From Paenibacillus senegalensis JC66 (lineage in GTDB: Bacteria > Bacillota > Bacilli > Paenibacillales > NBRC-103111), in contig NZ_HE610965.1 of the NCBI RefSeq assembly GCF_000285515.1, positions 1 to 32,539 of the forward strand: DNA of 32,539 bases, in the 5' to 3' direction. Shown here piece by piece: positions 24,486-32,539 of this stretch (the first letter of the stretch is position 1; every line of letters starts with the position of its first letter). The notes beneath the pieces were generated by a model, which saw only the letters and a program-made list of their open reading frames with translations, did not search any database and was not told the DNA's origin. Position numbers and translations under genes: made by a program.

Positions 24486-25076
24486 ATGAGTCACAAACAG
24501 GATGCAGCGAAAAATAGAATTTTACAAGCGGCAATTAGCTGCTTTGCCGCCAATGGTTATGATCAAACCTCCGTGCGACAAATTTGCGAAGCGGCTGAAG
24601 CTAATCTCGCCATGGTTTCATACTACTACGGCTCTAAAGAACAGCTGTATTATGCCGTGCTTGATCAATGGTTCAAGGATGCGAATCCGGGATTCAACCT
24701 CTCTGCGGAAATTCTCGATCCTAGAGAGGAACTGGAGCGGTTCATTCGAACGTTCCTGCACTTACGCAACGAAGACCCGCAGTTTAATATGCTGCTAAGA
24801 TATGAGCTTTCTTCGCAAAGTCCTCGCTCGGAATTTATTCGCAAGCTCATGTCGCCTTACCTGGAGCATCTGAACCAAATATTAGCTACGGGTAAGGAGA
24901 AGAATCTGTTTCAATACGAGTCTCTGGAGCTGATTTCAACCTTCATCCTGTCTATTCTCGTTTACCCTGCCTATGATTCTTTTCTTCTCCAACCGATTAG
25001 TGGTGAGCCACCCGCGTGGGAGGATGAGATCAAGCAAACTATAGATTTCGTAATTGCCGGATTGCAAACAAGATAA
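24486..25076 (+). CDS. TetR-family transcriptional regulator
   Basis: DNA-binding repressor of 196 residues. The N-terminal helix-turn-helix (about 8-55) has the TetR pattern ILQAAISCFAANGYDQTSVRQICEAAEANLAMVSYYYGSKEQLY. The remaining helices form the variable ligand and dimer domain, with no recognisable ligand signature. ATG 24486 follows GGAGG by five bases, and a good promoter with palindrome precedes it. It stands alone on the plus strand, converging on the response regulator gene; its target is not in sight unless it is itself. Confidence 0.9.
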   Translation: MSHKQDAAKNRILQAAISCFAANGYDQTSVRQICEAAEANLAMVSYYYGSKEQLYYAVLDQWFKDANPGFNLSAEILDPREELERFIRTFLHLRNEDPQFNMLLRYELSSQSPRSEFIRKLMSPYLEHLNQILATGKEKNLFQYESLELISTFILSILVYPAYDSFLLQPISGEPPAWEDEIKQTIDFVIAGLQTR

Positions 25077-25105
25077 TCATTGTTGATTATTATCTCATTA
25101 CGACC

Positions 25106-25501
25106 TCATCCCTGCTTCTTAAGCAGAAGCTCTTGCAGCTGCAGATGATTTTTTATTTTAGCTCTAACGTTTTCCAGATGAAAAGGTTTCGCTATGTAGT
25201 CAATAGCCCCCGCATCAAGCCCGGCTTTCTCTTCCTCCCGATGATCCAGCACCGTGATCATAATAACCGGAATAGACTGCGTCAGGGCGTTTTCTTTTAA
25301 TTGCTTACATACCTCAAAGCCATCCATAACAGGCATCATAACGTCCAAAAGGATCAGATCGGGCCTGGTTTTTATGGCAATATCAATACCTTCTGGACCG
25401 TTCGTGGCTGACAAAATACGATATTCCTCTCCGATTAATGAACGAAATAGTTCGATAATAGTTAGCGTATCGTCAATGATTAATATCGTATGCTTCTCCA
25501 T
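25106..25501 (-). CDS. Single-domain response regulator
   Basis: Stand-alone receiver domain of 131 residues: Asp10-Asp11 (IIDDT), phospho-acceptor Asp53 (LILLDVMMP), Thr of ITV and the AKPF Lys. It has no output domain, so it probably acts by protein contact or as a phosphate shuttle. It begins 29 bases after the hybrid kinase gene on the same strand, so the kinase's HPt domain is its likely phosphate donor. The binding site before ATG 25501 (AAAGGGATTGGAACTTC) is poor. Confidence 0.9.
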   Translation of the reverse strand: MEKHTILIIDDTLTIIELFRSLIGEEYRILSATNGPEGIDIAIKTRPDLILLDVMMPVMDGFEVCKQLKENALTQSIPVIMITVLDHREEEKAGLDAGAIDYIAKPFHLENVRAKIKNHLQLQELLLKKQG

Positions 25502-25530
25502 GAAGTTCCAATCCCTTTCCTGCCTTTATC

Positions 25531-28500
25531 TTATTTGGTCGTTGAAGTCTCCTGCTGCTCCGGATCCGTCTTCTTGATCCAATCAGCCACTTCATTCCGG
25601 ACGGATTCCAATAGAACCGCCAATTCGTTGACCCTGGCATGCAGCTGCATTTCTTCCATCTGTTTGACAACTTGCTCAAACTCCTGCAAGAAATGGAACA
25701 GACTATCAAAGGAGAGGTTACCGGCAACACCCTTCAAATTGTGTATGTGCCGCTTTAAAGCGGGATAATCATGCTGGTCTATACAGCGGCGAATTTTCGT
25801 CATATAATCCGCGTATTCCTTAAGAAACACTTTAAGTACCCTGCATACGAGAGTATGGTTGCCGTGCAGGCGCTGTAATAAGACATCCGTTCTCACCAAG
25901 GCTTCCTTGGGGGGCGAAACCGAACTGGAAGACTTCGTTGATAGACTCTCTCTTGTGAAAGCCTGCTCTGAATTCTTGCCCTGCTTTGCAGCTGCTGCCC
26001 ATCTCTTCACGGCTGCTATCAACTGTTCGGGGGCGGTCGGCTTAGCTAGAAATCCGTTCATTCCCGCTTCCCGTTTCTGTTCTTCAGGTACATTAATATG
26101 CGCCGTATGGGCGATTATCGGCACCTCTTGATCATACTTGCGAATCAACCTTGCCGCTTCATAACCATCCAGATCCGCCATTTCCACATCCATCAAGATA
26201 ACATCAAACGGGACCGGGCTCGTCCGGACGGCTTCCACCGCTGTATTCCCATCTTCTGCCAGCACCACCTGTTCAAAATGAGAATCGAACAGCTCCTGAT
26301 AGACCAAACGGCTAAGTTCGTTATCTTCTACAATCAAAATCCGTGAGTACCGCTCTTCATCTATATCTGCAGCGGGATGGAGTTCCCGGTGAAGTAAAGA
26401 GTCCGGCAACGGGTTAGGCCCGTCCGGCTGTAAAACCCTGAGAAGTGCCGAAACCAATCTGGACGCCTGCAGAGGTTTAGTTAGCACTGCGTTTGCCTGC
26501 AGCAATTCACGCAACGCAGCAGTCTTTATTTGAAAAAAGTCTACCATGACCATAAAGGGAATACCAGTTGCTATAGAACTATAAGTCAAGTATTTGAATA
26601 ACTGGAAACTGTTACTTTTGTCTGTATTCCAATCCAACAAAATGAAGTCGTAGCTCGATTTCCCATTTTTTCCTTGTTTCTGTTCCAAAAAATTAATAAC
26701 CGCCTGTCCGTCATCAGCAAATGTTAGCCGAAAGGAATCGGGTGGCAGTGCTTGTTCGATCATTTTCCGGGACGTTGGGCTTTGCTCATATACGAGAACA
26801 TGATAATGATCCTTAAGCTTTAAAGGCTCGGCTTCACTGCCGCTCTGAATACCGAATGTAGCGGTGAACGCAAACTCGCTGCCTTCACCCAATGTGCTGT
26901 TCACTATAAGGTCGCCGTCCATCATCGCAACCAATCGCTGGCTGATGGTCAAGCCTAACCCAGTCCCTCCATATTTACGTGTCGTTGAGCGGTCTGCTTG
27001 AGCAAAAGCCTGGAAAATTTCTGTCCTCTGCTCCTCTGTTAAGCCAATCCCGCTATCCTTGACCGAAAACTGCAAGATGACGGAGGACTCATGGATCGCA
27101 ACCAGACGGGTGCTTACAATGATCTCTCCTTTTTCTGTGAATTTAATCGCATTAGTCGTCAGATTTGTAATAATTTGCCCCAGGCGTAAGGGGTCTCCAA
27201 TCAATTCACCGGGGATCCTCCAGTCCGCCATAAAGTAGAGGTCGAGTCCTTTGTGCTGGGCTTCAAGAGTAACCAGGTCGGCTACATCCTCCAGCACGCG
27301 ATCAACCTGAAATACGACTGATTCCAGCTGCAGCTTGCCGGCTTCCATCTTCGAGAAATCCAGCGTATCGTTGATGATATTAACTAGCGAGCAGGATGCC
27401 GATTGAATTCTGCGCACATATTCCTTCTGATCCTTATTGAGTTCAGTCTTCAGCAGCAAATGGGAGAGCCCTACAACCGCATTTACGGGAGTCCGGATTT
27501 CATGGCTCATGTTGGCCAGAAACTCGCTTTTAGCTTGGGTGGCTTGCCGCAATTTTTTTTTGTTTTCATAAGTGTCGTTATGTTTTTGGATATCGAATAG
27601 ATGTCAATAATGACCCCATTCATGATTAAAGGCACTATAGAAGTATGTAGAAACAGCTTTTCTCCCTTTTTATCACGTATCGATAGCTGAAAGGTCAGCG
27701 ACTCGCCCCGCAGCACCTTTTTAAAATTCCGAATGGCTTTTAGCCGTTCCGGATGGTCGATTAATTCAAGCACCTGCTTGCCCAGCAGTTCGTGAACCGA
27801 ATACCCGGTTATCGTTTCCGCAGCAGGATTTATTCGCAGCAATTGACCGTTCAAATCCAAAGAACAAACCATATCCGGATTATGTTCAAAAATGAACCGG
27901 TACCTCGTCTCGTTGATTTTAGCCAATCTAACCGCAAGCTTTCGTTCTATCAGCTGTCCAAAGGAGATAATAACAAGAATTAGCAATGTTACCACGCCTA
28001 TGAGAAAAGCGAGCTGATATTGGCTAAAGCCCGAGCTTGGGCTCATAGTATGCATCATATGTAACGTATGGAATTCATCTTCCTCTATCGAAATGCGCGC
28101 CGCAAACATGCCGGTGTAATGCATGCCCGCTATGGCCAAACCAAATAAACAGCTGGCCGCGATCCGATTGCGGAGAAGGGTATTTTGCCCATCTTTCCGG
28201 TAATGAAAAGCCATGCGCAGAGCTGTAAAAGACACCGTCACCGCAATAATTAGCGACATCGCAAACAAAAAAGGATCATAGGAAATACGTCCCGGAATGA
28301 TCATCGCCGCCATTCCCACGTAATGCATGCCGGCAATAGCTAAACCCATAAACAGACTGCCGAATACATATTTGAACCGGGAAACGCTTGTCCGGGCTAC
28401 TAATTTTAATGCGACAAAGGCTGCCAGGATCGGAAGCACCATGGAAACCGTAAGCAGCAGCAGGTCGTAAGCTACATGAAAAGAGAGGTGAAACGCCAGC

Positions 28501-28691
28501 ATCCCGACAAAATGCATAGCCCAAATACCTAGGCCCATAGTATGAGAGCCGAGGAGAATCCATATTGTCTGGGATCGTCCCCGATAATAGAAAACTTTCT
28601 GAACAATATTTAATGTGGAATAAGAGGCTAGAATGGAAATGATGAGGGAAAGAAGGACTAGAGGAATATTGTAGGCATGTAAGTAGTTCAA
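25531..28691 (-). pseudogene. MHYT-PAS hybrid histidine kinase with REC and HPt, frameshifted
   Basis: One gene split by a one-base shift at a run of nine A (minus strand; 27553-27561 on the plus strand). Front part (stop 27507): seven-helix MHYT sensor with its three motifs (AMHFVGM, GMHYVGM, GMHYTGM; about residues 45-210), then a PAS domain (about 260-370). Back part: HisKA with His in NMSHEIRTP, HATPase_c (GGTGLGLTI), a degenerate receiver (about 250-365 of the back part, lacking the acidic pair), a full receiver (Asp455, Lys504) and an HPt domain (His604 in HNLKG). Ten A would join the frames into about 1050 residues. The likely start is TTG 28691, six bases from GAGGTG; GTG 28700 is the alternative. 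MHYT domains are proposed to sense gases via metal. Front and back match well, so the shift is recent, phase-variable or an error. Confidence 0.85.
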
Positions 28692-28809
28692 CCAAATCAC
28701 CTCAGAGCATTGTTGCCGTGTTCATGAAGCCATTCAACACAGGAAAGTGAAGAATACCAGACTCATCTGAATAAATTCTGACATTTTTTTCTGAGCATAA
28801 AAGCCATTG

Positions 28810-29490
28810 TTATGGAAATGCTCCCGCTTCTTGCGGGAGCATCGCAGTCGCTTCCTGTTTCTCGTCCGGGGTGATCGGATAAGCATAAATGACATATCGC
28901 TGAGGCGCGTTGCCGATAAACCGGAAGGGATAGCAAGTTGTTACGGTCAGCACTTCCTCACCCATCGGACGAATAACAGACGTATCGTCCTCATCTACAA
29001 TTTCGGTTTCTTTGATCACATATTCAAATGATCCATATGGCATTTCCACAATAAAAGAATCCCCTACCGCCAATTTGTCAAATTGGGTAAATACTGTGTC
29101 GCGGTGTCCCGACAACAATATCTGCTCATTATCCGTAGGAAATGCGGTCGTTGCAAAATGGCCTACTCCTCTATCCAACGTTTCCTCATCCGTGCCTTCC
29201 AGAATGGGAAGCGTTTTATCCAGTTTGGGGATACGCAGAATGCCGATTACATCATTTTCCTGCGGGTTAAATTGCTCCCTTGTCATAGCGGCCTCTTCCT
29301 CTGGCGGTGTTTCCACAACCCCGGCCAGGGCCAAGGAAGCATCAGCACCTTCCGAAATATAGCCGAGGAGCTTATCCGCCTCTTGCAAAGCATGTTTCCT
29401 TTGAATCTGCTGATCGACATATTGATAAATGCTTATAGCTACAAACAAGCATCCTGCCAAAAACAGAAGTAAACCTGCCTTGTTCCTCAT
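28810..29490 (-). CDS. Class D-like sortase
   Basis: Membrane transpeptidase that attaches sorting-signal proteins to the wall. 226 residues: a membrane helix near the start (about 5-23), a linker, and a sortase barrel with catalytic His129 (LSGHRDTVF), Cys186 (TVTTCYPF) and Arg198 (APQRYVIYAYP). The layout and YPFRFIGNAPQRYVIYA are typical of class D enzymes. ATG 29490 follows AGGGAGATAGG and overlaps the stop of the upstream gene (ATGA). The LPNTS protein two genes upstream is the natural substrate, since class D enzymes favour LPNTA-like signals. All three catalytic residues are present. Confidence 0.93.
   Translation of the reverse strand: MRNKAGLLLFLAGCLFVAISIYQYVDQQIQRKHALQEADKLLGYISEGADASLALAGVVETPPEEEAAMTREQFNPQENDVIGILRIPKLDKTLPILEGTDEETLDRGVGHFATTAFPTDNEQILLSGHRDTVFTQFDKLAVGDSFIVEMPYGSFEYVIKETEIVDEDDTSVIRPMGEEVLTVTTCYPFRFIGNAPQRYVIYAYPITPDEKQEATAMLPQEAGAFP
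28812..28842 (-). terminator. Hairpin overlapping the sortase stop
   Basis: Perfect 10-bp arms ATGCTCCCGC and GCGGGAGCAT (28818-28842) lie within the last codons of the sortase gene; the tail is weakly T-rich. It may terminate or stabilise the sortase transcript. Confidence 0.5.
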
Positions 29491-31218
29491 CCTATCTCCC
29501 TCTCCGCTACCAACAGCTCCTCCCTTTCGCTGCCGGCCAGAAACTCATTGTAATAGTTGTAGTAACCGGATAGATTGTGCTCGATATCATCTATTCTGCA
29601 GCGAAAAGCATGGTGCCGGATATAGAAGGCTCCTAAAATTTTAGCCGGGGATTTGAAATACATTGCCACTTCCGGGAAGAAAAAGCCGTTCAGCTGATGG
29701 GCAGCTCTTCGCTCTATCGCTTCTCTCAGCTTGGCAAAATCGAAGTCCGCGAGCAGCTCCTCCATTCCGACTGCGCGGATTTTGTTAACCATCTTATAGG
29801 AGGCCATCAGCAGTTCCAAAAATGTAGGATAAGTGGTATCACGGTTCAAAATAAAATCAAGCTTAGCCTTCACGTTGTTTAATCCGAATTGGAAGTATTC
29901 ACGAAGCGGTTTATACTGGGTCAGCTCATTAGTACAATAGCTTAGCCAGTGATCATGATGCTTCCAGTAGTTCTCGCGTATAAAATAAGAAAACGCCTTC
30001 TCGACTGTCTGCAGCCACTTAGGATTTTGATCAATCGCATACAATCTCATCAAGGCAAAAGCCGCCTCTCCGTCATAATAAACGATTCGGAATTTCTCCT
30101 TGATGCTCAAATCCGGGTAATTAAGCACATGTACAAATCCCCCGCTCTCGCCGTCCTGCATAGCCGCGATGCCGTTGGCGAGTGCCGTCATCACATCTGC
30201 ATAACGCGAGGTGGCGAATACGCTGCTGTATTTGGTTAATGCCAGTATAGCAGCCGCATTGGCACCGAGCTTGATTTCGTTTTCCTGGTCAACGACATAG
30301 GCCATGGGTGGATTAGCATCTCGGCCATCGACAAATTTCACGCCATCTCGCAGCAAATACTCAATCGCTTTTGTAATGCTGGCAGCAAGATCATCTTTTT
30401 TAGTTATTTCGTAAGCTTCGATCATGGAAAAAATCGTACTCGCATGCCTCAACATGTTGTACCAGCGAATAGGTCTGTCAAAGCAAGGGAAATACCCGTA
30501 AATGAATTTGCCGCTCGGCTCTACTTGACGTGATAAATAGTCGGAGGACTGACTGATCAGCTGCAGGGCCAGCTCCCTGTTCATCTCCGTACAACGCCGC
30601 CCGTTATGCAAGGGTCCGCTATGCAGGCCATGACATTCATGGTCATAAAAATAGCTGATGGTGGAGAATAAGTGTACTTCTCTTAGGGAATCGAAGGATA
30701 CGGGATATTTGTACCCCCTGCAGGTTTTCAAATAGTGATTGATATTGTGGATATGCAGCCTGTCATGCGGCTCATTCTCATTTCTTTGGATAAACACATT
30801 CGCATTGATCTCCTGCTCCAAAAAAAGCGAGATTAAAGGTGCCGTCGAAAGAAATTCCTTGGCGCAAATAGTTTCTTCTTGTAGACGTGGAATGTTCAAT
30901 AAACTTCTCAAAGGGCAGCGTTTCGATCTCATTCACCAAGTCGACTTTGACCCATGCCGAGTAGTCCGGCTGCCGCTTCAGAAATTTCTTGCACAAGTTG
31001 ATCGCATTCAGCCAACTGCTTTCGGGGGAGTTGCCCACTCCGCAAAAAACACGTGCACGTTCCTCTCCATTGCTAACCGAAATAAAAATAATGAATTTTT
31101 CATGTTTGCCAAAAAACTGCTGCATCGGCTCTCTGGTCTCATCGATATGCTGAAATAATTTTTGTTTAAGCAGTAAGGCTTTCTTTTGAAATTGTTCCAT
31201 TGGGCTGATTTCTTTCAA
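29487..31218 (-). pseudogene. Unknown probable alpha/alpha-barrel protein, frameshifted
   Basis: Two overlapping frames form one protein of about 575 residues. The N-terminal part starts at TTG 31218, eight bases after GAGGTG, and reads on to the T7 run at 30820-30826. Removing one T joins it smoothly to the second frame (NLAF then LEQEINAN). The C-terminal part (from about 30500 to 29487) is made of repeating helices with YYDGEAAFALMRLY and GANAAAILALTKYS, resembling six-hairpin glycosidases and C5-epimerase-type alpha/alpha barrels. The N-terminal domain (about 100 residues with SNGEERARVFCGVGNSPES) is unknown. No signal peptide is visible. It lies between the sortase and its substrate, so a role in surface assembly or modification is inferred. 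Intactness depends on the T7 count. Confidence 0.7.
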
Positions 31219-31312
31219 AGCCGTTCACCTCGCTCCTCGGGCTTCTTCTCTCTTTATGCTTAATGTGACTTACTCCATCTAAATGTGAATGATCGTTATG
31301 CCTTGTGGTAGA

Positions 31313-31380
31313 AAATTCCCCACAATTAGTGAAGGTCATCCCGACATCAACGGAACTCTCTCCACCATTGTGAGGAATTT
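31313..31380. repeat. 14-bp inverted repeat between LPNTS gene and its neighbour
   Basis: AAATTCCCCACAAT (31313-31326) and ATTGTGAGGAATTT (31367-31380) pair with one mismatch across 40 bases. It lies in the gap after the LPNTS gene; a large terminator or regulatory hairpin is possible. Confidence 0.5.
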
Positions 31381-31400
31381 CAGCTGTTTGTTACCTATTA

Positions 31401-32539
31401 TTATTTAGAGTCGCGTCTTTTTCTAGTGAACCATCCAGCAAGCATAGCCAGGATACCAGTCAAGCCCAGGTTGAACACGCTTGTCGATGTATTTGGAAGC
31501 TTGGTTCCTTCAGTTCCTGCACCGGTGGTGTCTGTACTAGGAGCGCCTGTATTGACAAGAATCGGACCGGCTTCTAGAGGAGCACCTGCACCATCGTTTG
31601 GCGATTCTCCAACGTTCGTACCGCCTTGACCAGTGTTTCCTTGGCCAATGTTATCTTGTCCGCTATCCGTTTGACCGGTACCGCCATCACCATTTCCTGA
31701 TCCCGTTTCCGGAGTTGATCCCGTTCCTGTATTCGGAGTCGATCCTGATCCTGTATCCGGAGTTGATCCCGTTCCTGTATCCGGAGTCGATCCCGATCCT
31801 GTATCCGTCGAAGGTCCCGATCCCGTTCCTGGAGATGGTCCCGTTCCTGGGCCTGGGGATGGCCCTCCTGAGTTGTTATCGTTGTCGCCATCGTTATCAT
31901 TGTCGTTGTCATTATCCGAGTCAGAATCTGAGTCGGCATCCGCATCAGCATCAGCATCAGCGTCGGCATCCGCATCGGCGTCAGCATCCGCATCCGCATC
32001 AGCGTCCGCATCTGCATCAGCGTCGGCATCCGCATCAGCGTCAGCGTCAGCGTCAGCATCAGCGTCAGCATCGGCATCTGCATCGGCGTCGGCATCCGCA
32101 TCAGCGTCAGCATCTGCATCCGCATCCGCATCCGCGTCAGCATCCGCATCAGCGTCAGCATCCGCATCAGCGTCAGCATCCGCATCAGCGTCAGCGTCCG
32201 CATCGGCATCTGCATCCGCATCAGCGTCGGCATCCGCATCAGCGTCAGCATCCGCATCAGCGTCGGCATCCGCATCCGCGTCAGCGTCAGCATCCGCATC
32301 AGCGTCAGCGTCAGCATCCGCATCCGCGTCAGCATCCGCATCCGCATCAGCGTCGGCGTCCGCATCGGCGTCAGCATCCGCATCGGCGTCGGCATCCGCA
32401 TCAGCGTCAGCATCTGCATCCGCATCCGCGTCAGCATCCGCATCAGCGTCAGCATCAGCGTCAGCATCCGCATCCGCGTCAGCATCCGCATCAGCGTCAG
32501 CGTCCGCATCGGCATCTGCATCCGCATCAGCGTCGGCAT
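31401..32539 (-). CDS. Wall-anchored protein with Asp-Ala stalk and LPNTS signal, 5' end outside window
   Basis: The reading frame is open to the right edge. C-terminus: LPNTS (31485-31499) followed by a hydrophobic stretch [15 protein letters not shown] and RKRR, a sortase sorting signal. Before it come Gly/Thr/Asp-rich sequence, an octapeptide-like repeat S-T-P-x-T-G-x-G (about 31700-31810), then SDSDNDND and about 101 pure Asp-Ala dipeptides (31932 to the edge). It has no start inside the window, so any N-terminal domain is unknown. The layout resembles the serine-aspartate stalk of staphylococcal Sdr adhesins with Ala instead of Ser. The nearby class D-like sortase should attach it. A methionine-rich frame over the same bases is a shadow. 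Confidence 0.85.
   Translation of the reverse strand, partial: ADADADADADADADADADADADADADADADADADADADADADADADADADADADADADADADADADADADADADADADADADADADADADADADADADADADADADADADADADADADADADADADADADADADADADADADADADADADADADADADADADADADADADADADADADADADADADADADADADADADADADSDSDSDNDNDNDNDGDNDNNSGGPSPGPGTGPSPGTGSGPSTDTGSGSTPDTGTGSTPDTGSGSTPNTGTGSTPETGSGNGDGGTGQTDSGQDNIGQGNTGQGGTNVGESPNDGAGAPLEAGPILVNTGAPSTDTTGAGTEGTKLPNTSTSVFNLGLTGILAMLAGWFTRKRRDSK
31932..32539. repeat. 6-bp tandem repeat coding Asp-Ala, with longer repeat units
   Basis: About 101 units GCRTCN on the plus strand, read on the minus strand as Asp-Ala. Blocks recur at a spacing of about 300-306 bases (32080 with 32380, 32182 with 32488), so it grew by larger duplications too. 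The repeat continues past the edge. Confidence 0.9.

Noticed and set aside
31574-32539. A long minus-strand frame of Met-Arg-Thr-Leu repeats
   Set aside because: It is the shifted reading of the Asp-Ala repeat; the frame ending in the LPNTS signal at 31401 is the real one.
31932-32539. CRISPR-like repetitive array
   Set aside because: Units of six bases without spacers that code a continuous dipeptide repeat.

Overview
The window looks like the origin-proximal chromosome of a Gram-positive endospore-former of the Paenibacillus kind. This is inferred from gene order and protein character: rlmH, a CxxH/CxxC protein, htrA, walJ, walI, walH, walK, walR, an M23/LysM/G5 protein, purA, dnaB, rplI, gdpP and a YybS-type protein lie together, nearly all on the minus strand. 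No tRNA, rRNA or CRISPR array was seen.

Bases 1 to about 5,500 are accessory DNA, more AT-rich than the core. They hold the C-terminal end of a RadC-family protein, two unknown genes, a replication initiator resembling the phage gene II/X family, a small unknown protein, a divergently transcribed XRE-type regulator and a large serine recombinase. The recombinase frame does not stop inside the element. It runs 34 codons into the opposite strand of the 3' end of rlmH, the gene end that staphylococcal SCC elements use as their attachment site. I read this as the right end of an SCC-like element that also carries a rolling-circle-type replication gene. The left end lies outside the window.

Bases 5,495 to about 24,000 are core genome. 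A 1 kb non-coding stretch beside rlmH carries degenerate 7-bp repeats and palindromic repeats. The WalRK cluster (walR, walK, walH, walI, walJ, htrA) controls cell-wall homeostasis, and the neighbouring M23 protein is a probable wall hydrolase. purA has its own promoter with a PurR-type pair of PurBoxes. yybS, gdpP, rplI and dnaB are tightly packed and probably co-transcribed, starting at an extended -10 promoter.

Bases 24,000 to 32,539 are accessory again: a TetR-type regulator, a single-domain response regulator, an MHYT hybrid sensor kinase with receiver and HPt domains, and a surface-protein locus. That locus consists of a class D-like sortase, an unknown probable alpha/alpha-barrel protein and a wall-anchored protein. 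The anchored protein ends in an LPNTS sorting signal and has a pure Asp-Ala dipeptide stalk of about 200 residues that continues past the window edge. Both the kinase and the alpha/alpha-barrel gene are interrupted by a frameshift exactly at a homopolymer run. This points to sequencing error, phase variation or recent decay.
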